This document shows positions 1 through 7,707 of a stretch of DNA of 34,900 nt, piece after piece. A program made the translations under genes and the position numbers. The notes beneath the pieces are model-generated. The model made no database searches. It was not told where the DNA came from and saw nothing but the letters and a program-made list of their open reading frames with translations. Origin of the DNA: Yanghanlia caeni (GTDB lineage Bacteria > Pseudomonadota > Gammaproteobacteria > Burkholderiales > Burkholderiaceae_B); assembly GCA_030733815.1 (NCBI GenBank), contig JAUZQE010000030.1, positions 1 through 34,900 on the forward strand, in the 5' to 3' direction. Position 1 is the stretch's first letter; each line of letters begins with the position of its first letter.

Positions 1-66
1 AATGGGCTCTCAAGTCGGCTGAAAACCGATGTGCATGCTGATGGCGTTGCGTTGATGTACATTTTT

Positions 67-231
67 TCAACGGCCTGCTAAGCGCTCCGTCGCGTCGGGT
101 GCTCGCAGCCACGCCAATTCTTTGTCCCACTCGACCCTTACCGTTTCCATTGCTTCTTCGAGTTTGGCTTTGTCCATGGCGGCGCCTGAGCGAGGCGGCT
201 CGCGCGGCCCAAAACGTTCGTCGATGTGCAT
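67..231 (-). CDS. small hypothetical protein, 54 aa
   Basis: A short reading frame runs from an ATG at 229-231 to a TGA at 67-69. A purine-rich GGGAGA about six bases before the ATG is a believable ribosome binding site, the main reason to keep it. The product is charged, with a run of acidic and basic residues in the middle (DKAKLEEAMETVRVEWDKEL) that would form an amphipathic helix. There is no signal peptide or membrane segment. I do not recognise the family. The 3' end lies in a T-run followed by CAACGGCCTGCTA, so the gene may be cut or fused at its end by an old insertion. It could also be chance coding. Confidence 0.35.
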   Translation of the reverse strand: MHIDERFGPREPPRSGAAMDKAKLEEAMETVRVEWDKELAWLRAPDATERLAGR

Positions 232-368
232 CTAAGTCTCCCTACAGAGGCTGAGGCTGATCATATTCTGCTCGTCTCACGTAGTGAGAGCAACCTCCTC
301 TGATTTCTGTGACGAAACGCTATACACAGGGCGAGGCTGATTTCGCCGCGTATTTTCTTGTTCTGCGT

Positions 369-1082
369 TTACCTGCAAATTTGCGGCCCTCCAAGGTCAA
401 AGTACTCGTTATGAAAGCGCTTTTCGTGGAAGACATCCTTGCTGAACATGACCAGATCAAGCGTGCCGTCCAGCAATGCATCGAACAGGCTATCACTGGT
501 CGTGTCGTTGAACGCGATGAGACGCTCGGCAGGCATGAGCGCTTTCAGCACCGGTTCAAGCACGACTCCCTGCACATACCCCACCCGGTAATTGGGCAAG
601 TCGTTGATGCTGCGTACGACGACTCCGGAATTGTGGCGGGCGATGATCGCGTAATACGTGCTGTAGAACGAATCGGTAAACAAGCCCTGTTGCGCACGTT
701 CCTCGGAGTAACTCAGCGGTATGAATACGTCTGCTTCGCCTTTCTGTACCTGCTGAAGCTTGTCATATACGGTTTCGTCGCGACCGGCTTCGATGACGAA
801 CGGAATGTCGAGCTCGGCGGCAATGAAGCAGAGAATATCGACTGCAATGCCTTCATAGGCGCGCCGTTGCGTGTCGTACCGCACCATGGGCGGGGCGTCG
901 ATCGCAACGACGTGTAGTGGTGCTGCGGCCTGCAACGTTTGGCGCACATCGGGGTCAATGTGCACGGGGCGGGTCAGGCGTATGTGTTCCCGGCCGCTGC
1001 AATCGGTGGCGGCCAGAACCACGGGGGCAAACAGCGCAACTGCGAGTGCCGCGCAAACAATCCGGCACAGCAGCGTGAGCAT
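369..1082 (-). CDS. periplasmic solute-binding protein (SBP family 3), C-terminally truncated
   Basis: The product resembles the amino-acid-type periplasmic binding proteins of ABC transporters, or the sensor half of proteins that join such a domain to a signalling output. I take the ATG at 1080-1082 because it opens directly into a signal peptide (MLTLLCRIVCAALAVALFAP, cleavage near VLAA). Longer starts up to a TTG at 1259 would run through the FNR-like box of the divergent cyd operon. After the signal comes lobe 1 (PPMVRYD, YEGIAVDIL), then lobe 2 (NYRVGYVQGVVLEPVL, LLDGTLDLVMFSKDVF). The protein then ends abruptly at EYFDLGGPQICR after about 237 residues. The returning strand of lobe 1, roughly 60 residues, is absent, as is any membrane or output domain. 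It is probably a broken gene; other frames downstream do not clearly restore it. The ligand is unknown. Confidence 0.6.
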   Translation of the reverse strand: MLTLLCRIVCAALAVALFAPVVLAATDCSGREHIRLTRPVHIDPDVRQTLQAAAPLHVVAIDAPPMVRYDTQRRAYEGIAVDILCFIAAELDIPFVIEAGRDETVYDKLQQVQKGEADVFIPLSYSEERAQQGLFTDSFYSTYYAIIARHNSGVVVRSINDLPNYRVGYVQGVVLEPVLKALMPAERLIAFNDTTSDSLFDALLDGTLDLVMFSKDVFHEKRFHNEYFDLGGPQICR

Positions 1083-1245
1083 GCGTGCACGGTGCAGGGT
1101 GGCCGGAGCCTTGGCAAAAGGATGCGATCCCGCAGGATGAGCAGGGCGTGCGAGCATTCCTGAACTGTGGATGAACGTGGCTGGCGGGGTGAGCCGACTG
1201 GCATAGGCGGGTATTGTACGTGCCTGTACCGGTGAAGCGACCAAC

Positions 1246-1259
1246 TTGATCGAGGTCAA
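1246..1259 (+). promoter_or_regulatory. FNR/ANR-type box of the cyd operon promoter
   Basis: TTGATCGAGGTCAA matches the FNR/ANR consensus TTGAT-N4-ATCAA at nine of ten specified bases. Its centre is at 1252.5. A -10-like TCTAAT at 1285-1290 (or AATTCT at 1282-1287) puts transcription start near 1294-1297, so the box is centred about -41 to -44, the position of an FNR-activated class II promoter. The surrounding 60 bases are much more AT-rich than the genes. The next gene, cydD, starts at 1317. FNR/ANR control of bd oxidase is well known in proteobacteria; that this copy is functional is inference. Confidence 0.65.
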
Positions 1260-1316
1260 TAATATTGTAGTGGATTAACCCAATTCTAATTTAGTCGTTG
1301 CTAATATAAACTCGTC

Positions 1317-3017
1317 ATGAGCAACGACGAATCCACAGCAACAGTCTTTAGTGCAGCAAGGGGTGGCCTCGCCGCCTACAGCGCCGTTCCCCCCTCCGGT
1401 GTCACCTTGCTGCACGCCTCTCTTCCCCTGATCTGGATCGCACAGGCCGCCCTGATTGCGCTTGTGGTGGCCCGGTTCGAGTCGGGCCTGCAGGCCGCCG
1501 CCGTGCCCGCTCTGGGCATTGCCGCGCTGGCGCTGCTTCGGGCGGCACTCGAGGCGTGGTGCGAGCGGCGCCTGTTCGATCACGCCCGGAAGCAGGTCAG
1601 TTCATGGCGCCGGCGCGGGTTGCAGGCATTGGCGGCGCGTTCGCCGCTCGATCGCGGCCGTGTACCGGCCGGCGAAGCAGCAAGCGCCCTGGGCGAGCAG
1701 GCCGACGCACTTCTGCCCTGGCTCACGCGCTACCGCAGCGCGTCGATGCGTGCGCGGCTGGTGCCGCTGTTCATCGTGCTGCCCGTGTTCTATCTGTCAT
1801 GGGCAAGCGCGCTGGTGCTTCTTGTTGCGGCTCCGCTCATTCCCCTGTTCATGGCCATAGTGGGCTGGCGCGCACAGGAGGCCGGCAGGCAGCACTGGAA
1901 GGAGCTGGGCAACATGCACGCCTATCTGCTCGACCGCCTGCGTGGCCTGGCCACGTTGCGTGCGCTCGATGCCGTGCAGCGCAGCGCCGCGAGCGTGCGC
2001 GAACAGGGTGAACGATTGCGCGATGCGGCCATGCGGGTGATGCGCATTGCGTTTCTGTCGTCGGCCGTGCTTGAGCTGTTCTCGGCCCTGGGCGTGGCGA
2101 TGGTGGCGGTGTTCATCGGCTTTCATCTTCTTGGCACCTTGCAGTTCGGTACGTGGGGCGCACCGCTGGCGCTGCACGAGGCACTGTTCATAGTGTTGCT
2201 GGCGCCGGCCTTCTTCGAGCCGTTGCGCGAGCTGTCGGCCGTGTGGCACGACCGGGCCTCCGGTCAGGCGGCCATCGAAACCCTGAGCGCGCTGTGTGAC
2301 GACGAAACCGCGCTGCCGCTTGCCGGCACGGCGCAGCAGCATGCGCGCGCACGCGACAGGGACGGACGGCCACCCACGCCGGTGGGCGTGCGCATTCACG
2401 GCCTGCGATTTGCCTTTCCGGGTCAGCCCGATCTGTTCAATGCATTCGAACTGGATATTGCGCCCGGCGAGCACGTTGCGCTGGTGGGTGCCAGCGGTGC
2501 CGGCAAGTCGGTACTTCTGGCATTGATCGCCGGGCTGCTGGCCCCGCAGCGTGGGCGGATCGAGTTCCCGGGTCTGCGCGGCCACGAGTCGACCGATGCC
2601 CCGCAAATGGGCTGGCTGGATCAGCACCCCCACGTCTTTGCGGGATCATTGCCACGCAATGTTTCGCTGGATCGCAGCCATGTGGGTGCCGAGGCCGTTG
2701 CGCGCGCCGTTTCGATAGCGAACCTGACCGGTGTCGTGCGGGCACGCCCCCATGCCACGCTGGGTGAGCAGGGGCGGGGGCTTTCCGCCGGCGAGATCCG
2801 CCGCCTGGGTCTTGCGCGGCTGGCGGCCGACCCGACGCTGCAGCTGGTGCTTGCGGATGAACCCACCGCGAATCTTGACCGCGTTACCGCGGCTGAAACC
2901 ATCGAGGGGCTGCTTGCCATCGCGCAGGGCAAGACCTTGATCGTGGCCACGCACGACCCGGAACTGATCACCCGCATGGACCGCGTGATCCGCATCGGCG
3001 AAGCGCGAGTGGAGTAA
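1317..3017 (+). CDS. cydD: CydD, subunit of the CydDC thiol-exporting ABC transporter
   Basis: CydD is half of the heterodimeric inner-membrane ABC exporter CydDC, which sends glutathione and cysteine to the periplasm and is needed to assemble cytochrome bd. The 566-residue protein is a typical half-transporter: membrane helices over roughly residues 30-310, then a nucleotide-binding domain. Walker A is GASGAGKS (near residue 392), the signature is LSAGEIRRLGLARL (near 488) and Walker B is LVLADEPTANLD. The signature reads LSAGE rather than LSGGQ, a deviation often seen in CydD proteins. The ATG at 1317 has no strong ribosome binding site but fits the promoter distance. It is first in a run with cydC (three bases away), cydA, cydB and cydX. 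Confidence 0.9.
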   Translation: MSNDESTATVFSAARGGLAAYSAVPPSGVTLLHASLPLIWIAQAALIALVVARFESGLQAAAVPALGIAALALLRAALEAWCERRLFDHARKQVSSWRRRGLQALAARSPLDRGRVPAGEAASALGEQADALLPWLTRYRSASMRARLVPLFIVLPVFYLSWASALVLLVAAPLIPLFMAIVGWRAQEAGRQHWKELGNMHAYLLDRLRGLATLRALDAVQRSAASVREQGERLRDAAMRVMRIAFLSSAVLELFSALGVAMVAVFIGFHLLGTLQFGTWGAPLALHEALFIVLLAPAFFEPLRELSAVWHDRASGQAAIETLSALCDDETALPLAGTAQQHARARDRDGRPPTPVGVRIHGLRFAFPGQPDLFNAFELDIAPGEHVALVGASGAGKSVLLALIAGLLAPQRGRIEFPGLRGHESTDAPQMGWLDQHPHVFAGSLPRNVSLDRSHVGAEAVARAVSIANLTGVVRARPHATLGEQGRGLSAGEIRRLGLARLAADPTLQLVLADEPTANLDRVTAAETIEGLLAIAQGKTLIVATHDPELITRMDRVIRIGEARVE

Positions 3018-3020
3018 GGA

Positions 3021-4823
3021 ATGGCTGAGCAGGCAACCGTCAAAACACCCCGTCACGGGGAAGCCATCACCCTGCGGGCCTTGTGGCAGGCGCTGCCGCG
3101 CAGTGTCGTATGGGCGACGCTGGCCGCGTGTGCGACGCTCATGGCCGGCATCGGTTTGCTGGCCGTGTCGGGCTGGTTCATCACCGCCACGGCCGTTGCC
3201 GGCGCTTCGGTGGCTACGGCCCTCGCCTTCGACGTGTTCCGGCCGTCTGCCGGCATACGCCTGCTGGCGCTGGGTCGCACGGTCAGCCGTTACGCCGAAC
3301 GCGTGTGGGGTCATGATGCCATTCTGGTCGCCCTGGCGGCCATGCGCGAACGTCTGTTTTGCGCATGGGCCACGCCGCGCGGCGCGTGGGCGCTCAGGCT
3401 CGAACCCGCCAGAATGCTGTTTCGCCTGACGGGCGATCTCGATGCCCTCGAGTCCGTGGCATTGCGCTTTGCCGTACCGGCCCTTGCCGCAATTCCGGCC
3501 TGCCTGCTGGCCGGTGCCCTGCTTGGCATGTTGTCGCCTGCCATCGGGGTCGCAACGGTGGTGCTGCTGGCATTGGGTGCCGTGGCCATCACCGTGCGCG
3601 TGATGCGTGCCAGTACATTGACGGCTGCGCGTCGCGCGTCTCGCATGGAGCGCATGCGTGCCGCGACGATCGATTTTGTTTCGGGGCAGACGGCCCTGCT
3701 GATGAGTGGTCGGCTCGACGCACAGGGTCGCCGCGTACGGGCTCTGGAAGAGCAGCTGGCCGAGCAGGACCGGCGCCTGAACCGGGTGGATACGACTGCG
3801 GCGGCCGCCACGACCGTGCTGGGCGGGGGGCTGCTGGCCGCAACGGTGGCGGGCGCGGCGCACCTGGTGGCCGGCGGGCATGTGGCGGCACCGATCGGCG
3901 TTATGGCCATTCTGGCGGCGGTAGGGGTCATGGAGCCCTTTGCCGCCCTGCGTCGGGGTGCGCTGGAAACCGGCCGCGCCCTGCTGGGTGCGCGACGGCT
4001 GGCGGCACGGTTGGCCGACTCTGGCGAGCCCGAGACACAGGGCAGGGCCGCTTCGGGTGAGGCAGCACGCGCCCCCGTTGCACCCGGATGCGTGCTGTCG
4101 ATGCGTGGAGTGGACGCCTGCTACCCGAGAAGCCGTGCCCCGGCAGTGCGGGGCATTGCGCTGCAGGTGTGGCAGGGCGAGCGCGTTGCGCTCATTGGTG
4201 CGAGCGGTTCGGGCAAGAGCACGGTGCTGGCGCTGGCCATGGGTGAGCTCGCCCCGTCGGCCGGCGAAGTGTCGGGCTGCAGGGCCAGCCTGATTGCGCA
4301 GAGCGTGGACCTGTTCCTGGATACCGTGCGCAACAATCTTCTCTTGGCTGATCCGCACGCCGATGACGCGACGTTGTGGCGCGTGCTCGAAGCTGCGGGT
4401 CTGGCCGACGCCATTGCCGCCACGGGCCGCGGGCTGGACAGCCGCCTGGGCGAAGGCGGGCTGGGGCTCTCGGGTGGTCAGGCGCGGCGCCTGGCGATCG
4501 CCCGCATGCTGCTGCAACAGCACCCGTTGTGGCTCCTCGACGAACCCACCGAATCACTGGATGACGAAACCGCCTCCCATGTGCTGCGCACCCTGTCGCG
4601 CGCAGGCGGCGACCGTGGCTGGCTGATGGCCACGCACCTGCATCGTGAGGCCGTGCTCGCCGACCGGGTCGTGCGCATCGCGAACGGGGTGATTGTGGAA
4701 GAAGGACGGCGCGGCACCACGGCGTATGCGCGCATGGTCAACGAATTGAGGGGCGGCAGCGCACACGTGCCGTCTGATCGCCCCGAATGTGCTCTTGCTT
4801 CGGAGAATCTCCCATGGAACTAG
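3021..4823 (+). CDS. cydC: CydC, subunit of the CydDC thiol-exporting ABC transporter
   Basis: This is the second half of the CydDC exporter, with the same layout as CydD: about six membrane helices in residues 20-300 and a C-terminal ATPase domain. Walker A is GASGSGKS (near residue 393), the signature is LSGGQARRLAIARMLL (near 483) and Walker B with its following loop is LWLLDEPTESLD, so the canonical ATPase motifs are present. The start lies three bases after the cydD stop, with GAGTAAGGA as ribosome binding site. The stop overlaps the beginning of cydA by ten bases. At 600 residues it is slightly longer than usual; the extra length is a tail of about 30 residues after the ATPase domain that reaches into cydA. 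Confidence 0.9.
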   Translation: MAEQATVKTPRHGEAITLRALWQALPRSVVWATLAACATLMAGIGLLAVSGWFITATAVAGASVATALAFDVFRPSAGIRLLALGRTVSRYAERVWGHDAILVALAAMRERLFCAWATPRGAWALRLEPARMLFRLTGDLDALESVALRFAVPALAAIPACLLAGALLGMLSPAIGVATVVLLALGAVAITVRVMRASTLTAARRASRMERMRAATIDFVSGQTALLMSGRLDAQGRRVRALEEQLAEQDRRLNRVDTTAAAATTVLGGGLLAATVAGAAHLVAGGHVAAPIGVMAILAAVGVMEPFAALRRGALETGRALLGARRLAARLADSGEPETQGRAASGEAARAPVAPGCVLSMRGVDACYPRSRAPAVRGIALQVWQGERVALIGASGSGKSTVLALAMGELAPSAGEVSGCRASLIAQSVDLFLDTVRNNLLLADPHADDATLWRVLEAAGLADAIAATGRGLDSRLGEGGLGLSGGQARRLAIARMLLQQHPLWLLDEPTESLDDETASHVLRTLSRAGGDRGWLMATHLHREAVLADRVVRIANGVIVEEGRRGTTAYARMVNELRGGSAHVPSDRPECALASENLPWN

Positions 4824-6427
4824 ATATTGTGGATCTGTCGCGCCTGCAGTTTGCGATGACGGCGCTCTACCACTTCCTTTTCGTGCCCTTGACGCTGGGC
4901 CTGTCGATACTGCTGGCCATCATGGAAACGGTCTATGTCATGACCAATCGCCCCATCTGGCGTGACATGACCAAGTTCTGGGGCGTGCTGTTCGGCATCA
5001 ACTTTGCGCTGGGCGTGGCCACCGGCATCGTTATGGAGTTCCAGTTCGGCATGAACTGGAGCTACTACAGCCATTATGTGGGTGACATCTTTGGCGCGCC
5101 GCTCGCCATCGAGGGCCTGATGGCCTTCTTCCTCGAAGCGACATTTGTGGGCCTGTTCTTCTTCGGCTGGGACCGCATGTCGCGTATTGGCCACCTGATT
5201 GCCACCTGGTGTGTGGCGCTGGGTTCGAACTTTTCGGCGCTGTGGATTCTGATTGCCAACGGGTGGATGCAGAATCCGGTGGGCGCGGCATTCAATCCGC
5301 AGACCATGCGCATGGAGATGACCGACTTTGCCGCGGTGCTGACCAACCCGGTGGCGCAGGCGAAGTTCGTGCATACGGTGTCGGCCGGCTATGTCACCGC
5401 CGCCGTCTTCGTGCTGGGCGTGTCGGCCTGGTACGTGCTCAAGGGCCGGCATATCGAACTGGCGCGCCGTTCGATGACCGTGGCGGCATCGTTCGGTCTG
5501 GCCGCCTCGCTGTCAGTGGTGGTGCTGGGCGACGAAAGTGGTTATTTGACGACCAGCCATCAGAAGATGAAGCTGGCGACCATCGAAGGCATGTGGGAAA
5601 CCGAACCCGCGCCGGCGCCATTTTCGGTCATCGGGTTTCCCGATCAGGAAGCGCGTGAAACACACTACACCGTGCAGATTCCGTGGGTGATGGGCCTGAT
5701 CGGCACGCGCTCGCTGAACACTGAAATTCCGGGCATCAACGATCTGGTAGTGCAGGCCGAAGCGACCATACGGCAGGGCATACTGGCCTACGACGCCCTG
5801 GAACGCATTCGCGCCGGCAGCGGCACGGACAGCGGCGAGCCCGCGGCCATATTCGAGCGCAACGGGGCCGCGCTGGGGTATGCCCTGCTGTTGAAACGAT
5901 ATGTCGACGATCCGCGCACGGCCACCGAAGAGCAGATCCGTCAGGCGGCGATCGACACCATTCCGCCCGTGGCACCACTGTTCTGGAGCTTCCGCGTGAT
6001 GGTGTTCCTGGGCTTTTTCTTCATTGCGCTTATGGCGACGTTCTTCGTGCTGGCCGCAAAGCGGCGCCTGACCGCGCATCCGAGGCTGCTCAAGCTGGCC
6101 GTGTTCGCAATTCCGCTGCCGTGGATTGCCGCTGAACTGGGCTGGGTCGTGGCCGAGCTGGGTCGCCAGCCGTGGGTGATCGAGGGCGTGCTGCCGACGG
6201 CGCTGGCCGTCTCGAACCTGAGTGCGAGCAGCGTGCTGCTGACCCTGCTGGGCTTTGTGGCCATTTACACGGTGCTGCTGGTGATTGAAGTGAAGCTGAT
6301 GGTGAATGCCATACGCAAGGGGCCCCGCACCGACGAAGGCGCCTCGCTTCGCCCACGCTCGAACCTGCCGCGCGCGACGGCCGACGCACCGCTGGCCCCC
6401 CAGCCCGCGCCCACTCAAACCGCCTGA
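4814..6427 (+). CDS. cydA: CydA, cytochrome bd quinol oxidase subunit I
   Basis: CydA carries the haems and the quinol site of the bd oxidase, which reduces oxygen to water in the inner membrane at low oxygen. The ATG at 4814 is chosen because the protein then starts MELDIVDLSRLQFAMTALYH, aligning with the E. coli N-terminus, and GGAG lies eight bases upstream. His20 corresponds to the haem b595 ligand and the His in KFVHTVSAGY (near residue 187) to a haem b558 ligand. The motif GRQPW is present. The periplasmic loop after GDESGY is long, so this is the E. coli-like long Q-loop type rather than the short cyanide-insensitive (CIO) type. The 537-residue length also fits. It overlaps cydC by ten bases, suggesting translational coupling. 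Confidence 0.95.
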   Translation: MELDIVDLSRLQFAMTALYHFLFVPLTLGLSILLAIMETVYVMTNRPIWRDMTKFWGVLFGINFALGVATGIVMEFQFGMNWSYYSHYVGDIFGAPLAIEGLMAFFLEATFVGLFFFGWDRMSRIGHLIATWCVALGSNFSALWILIANGWMQNPVGAAFNPQTMRMEMTDFAAVLTNPVAQAKFVHTVSAGYVTAAVFVLGVSAWYVLKGRHIELARRSMTVAASFGLAASLSVVVLGDESGYLTTSHQKMKLATIEGMWETEPAPAPFSVIGFPDQEARETHYTVQIPWVMGLIGTRSLNTEIPGINDLVVQAEATIRQGILAYDALERIRAGSGTDSGEPAAIFERNGAALGYALLLKRYVDDPRTATEEQIRQAAIDTIPPVAPLFWSFRVMVFLGFFFIALMATFFVLAAKRRLTAHPRLLKLAVFAIPLPWIAAELGWVVAELGRQPWVIEGVLPTALAVSNLSASSVLLTLLGFVAIYTVLLVIEVKLMVNAIRKGPRTDEGASLRPRSNLPRATADAPLAPQPAPTQTA

Positions 6428-6445
6428 TTCCACAGGAGTTGCATC

Positions 6446-7600
6446 ATGATTCTGCATGAACTGATTTCGTACGACACGCTGCGCGTCATCTGGTGGCTGC
6501 TGCTGGGCGTGCTGCTGATTGGCTTTGCCGTGACCGACGGCTTCGACCTGGGGGTGGGCACCCTGCTGCCGCTGGTGGCGCGTGGCGACGTCGAGCGCAG
6601 GGTGGTCGTCAACACCATCGGGCCCGTCTGGGAAGGCAACCAGGTGTGGCTGATTCTGGGTGGGGGTGCAATTTTTGCGGCATGGCCGCAGCTGTATGCC
6701 GTGTCGTTCTCCGGTTTTTACATCGCCATGTTTGCGGTGCTGTTTGCGCTGATTCTGCGCCCGGTGGGCTTCAAGTACCGCAGCGCGCGCGAAAGCGCCA
6801 AATGGCGCAACGGCTGGGATTGGGCGCTGTTCATTGGTGGCTTCGTGCCCTCGCTGATCTTTGGCGTGGCCATGGGCAACGTGCTGCAGGGCGTACCGTT
6901 TCGTATCACGCCCGATATGCAGATGTATTACGACGGCACGTTCTTTGGCCTGCTGAATCCGTTCGCACTGCTGTGCGGGCTGGTGTCGGTGGCCATGCTG
7001 ACAATGCACGGCGCCACATGGCTGGTGCTCAAGACGGAAGACCCGGTGGAGGGCCGCGCGCGCCGCTGGGGCATGGCAGCTGCGGTGCTCACCACCGTGC
7101 TGTATGCGTTGGCGGGTCTGGTGCTGTTCAAGCTCGTGAGCGGCTACCAGCTGAGCAGCGAAGTGACTGCGGGGGGCGCCTCGAACCCCTTGTTCAAATC
7201 GGCCGAACACGCATCCGGCGCGTGGTTCAACAATTACCGTTCATACGGTGCGCTGATGCTGGTGCCTGCCGTGGGCCTGGCCGCGCCGCTGCTGGCCGCG
7301 TTCGCGTTATTGCTGCGAAAACCTCTGGCGGCACTGCTGGCCAGCGCCGCCGGCATCGCTGCCATCATCGGCAGCGTCGGGGTGTCGATGTTCCCCTTCA
7401 TCCTGCCCTCGAGCATTGACCCGTCGGCCAGCCTGACGGTATGGGATTCGTCGTCGAGCCACCTGACCCTGTTCATCATGCTGGTGTGCGCGGTGATCTT
7501 CATGCCGATCATCCTGGCCTATACCAGCTGGGTGTTCTCGATTTTGCGCGGCAAGGTGAAAGCCGACGACATCCGCAACGGGGCGGGTCACGCCTATTGA
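6446..7600 (+). CDS. cydB: CydB, cytochrome bd quinol oxidase subunit II
   Basis: CydB is the second membrane subunit of the bd oxidase and pairs with CydA. The 384-residue protein matches the family in length and begins MILHELISYDTLRVIWWLLL, followed by the conserved TDGFDLGVG and NTIGPVWEGNQVWLILGGG segments. Multiple hydrophobic helices run along the whole length. A good ribosome binding site (CAGGAG) lies about eight bases before the ATG. The gene starts 18 bases after cydA and is followed 17 bases later by cydX. Confidence 0.95.
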   Translation: MILHELISYDTLRVIWWLLLGVLLIGFAVTDGFDLGVGTLLPLVARGDVERRVVVNTIGPVWEGNQVWLILGGGAIFAAWPQLYAVSFSGFYIAMFAVLFALILRPVGFKYRSARESAKWRNGWDWALFIGGFVPSLIFGVAMGNVLQGVPFRITPDMQMYYDGTFFGLLNPFALLCGLVSVAMLTMHGATWLVLKTEDPVEGRARRWGMAAAVLTTVLYALAGLVLFKLVSGYQLSSEVTAGGASNPLFKSAEHASGAWFNNYRSYGALMLVPAVGLAAPLLAAFALLLRKPLAALLASAAGIAAIIGSVGVSMFPFILPSSIDPSASLTVWDSSSSHLTLFIMLVCAVIFMPIILAYTSWVFSILRGKVKADDIRNGAGHAY

Positions 7601-7617
7601 ACTGAAAGGAGAACGTT

Positions 7618-7707
7618 ATGTGGTATTTCGCCTGGATACTGGGCCTGGCGCTGGCGGCAAGCTTTGCCGTACTCAATGCGATCTGGCTTGAAGTTCCCGA
7701 GGAATGA
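7618..7707 (+). CDS. cydX: CydX, small subunit of cytochrome bd oxidase (29 aa)
   Basis: This short gene encodes a 29-residue single-helix membrane protein beginning MWYFAWILGLALAASFAVLN and ending IWLEVPEE. MWYFAWILG is the hallmark of CydX/YbgT, which stabilises the haems of the bd complex. The ribosome binding site AAAGGAG lies seven bases before the ATG. The position directly after cydB is the family's normal place. Its last 35 bases overlap the 3' end of the convergent AraC-type gene (which stops at 7673), so there is no room for a terminator between them. Confidence 0.93.
   Translation: MWYFAWILGLALAASFAVLNAIWLEVPEE

Noticed and set aside
275-289. TCTCAC-GTA-GTGAGA palindrome upstream of the small hypothetical gene
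   Set aside because: Six-base arms are too short to call an operator or terminator without conservation data, and no T-run follows.
309-917. Open frame of 202 codons on the plus strand opposite the truncated binding protein
   Set aside because: The minus-strand frame has a signal peptide and binding-protein motifs; the plus frame has none.
2437-2745. Arginine- and proline-rich short frames inside cydD and many other genes on both strands
   Set aside because: These repeat throughout the window wherever GC-rich codons are read out of frame; none has a start signal or a known motif.
2646-4523. Long open frame of 625 codons on the minus strand, antisense to cydD/cydC
   Set aside because: Its translation is rich in Gln, His, Arg and Gly without any recognisable domain, a typical shadow of a high-GC gene. 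The plus-strand CydD and CydC motifs are unmistakable.
5513-7210. Long open frame of 565 codons on the minus strand, antisense to cydA/cydB
   Set aside because: No domain, very high His/Gln/Arg content, and it lies across two well-conserved oxidase genes.
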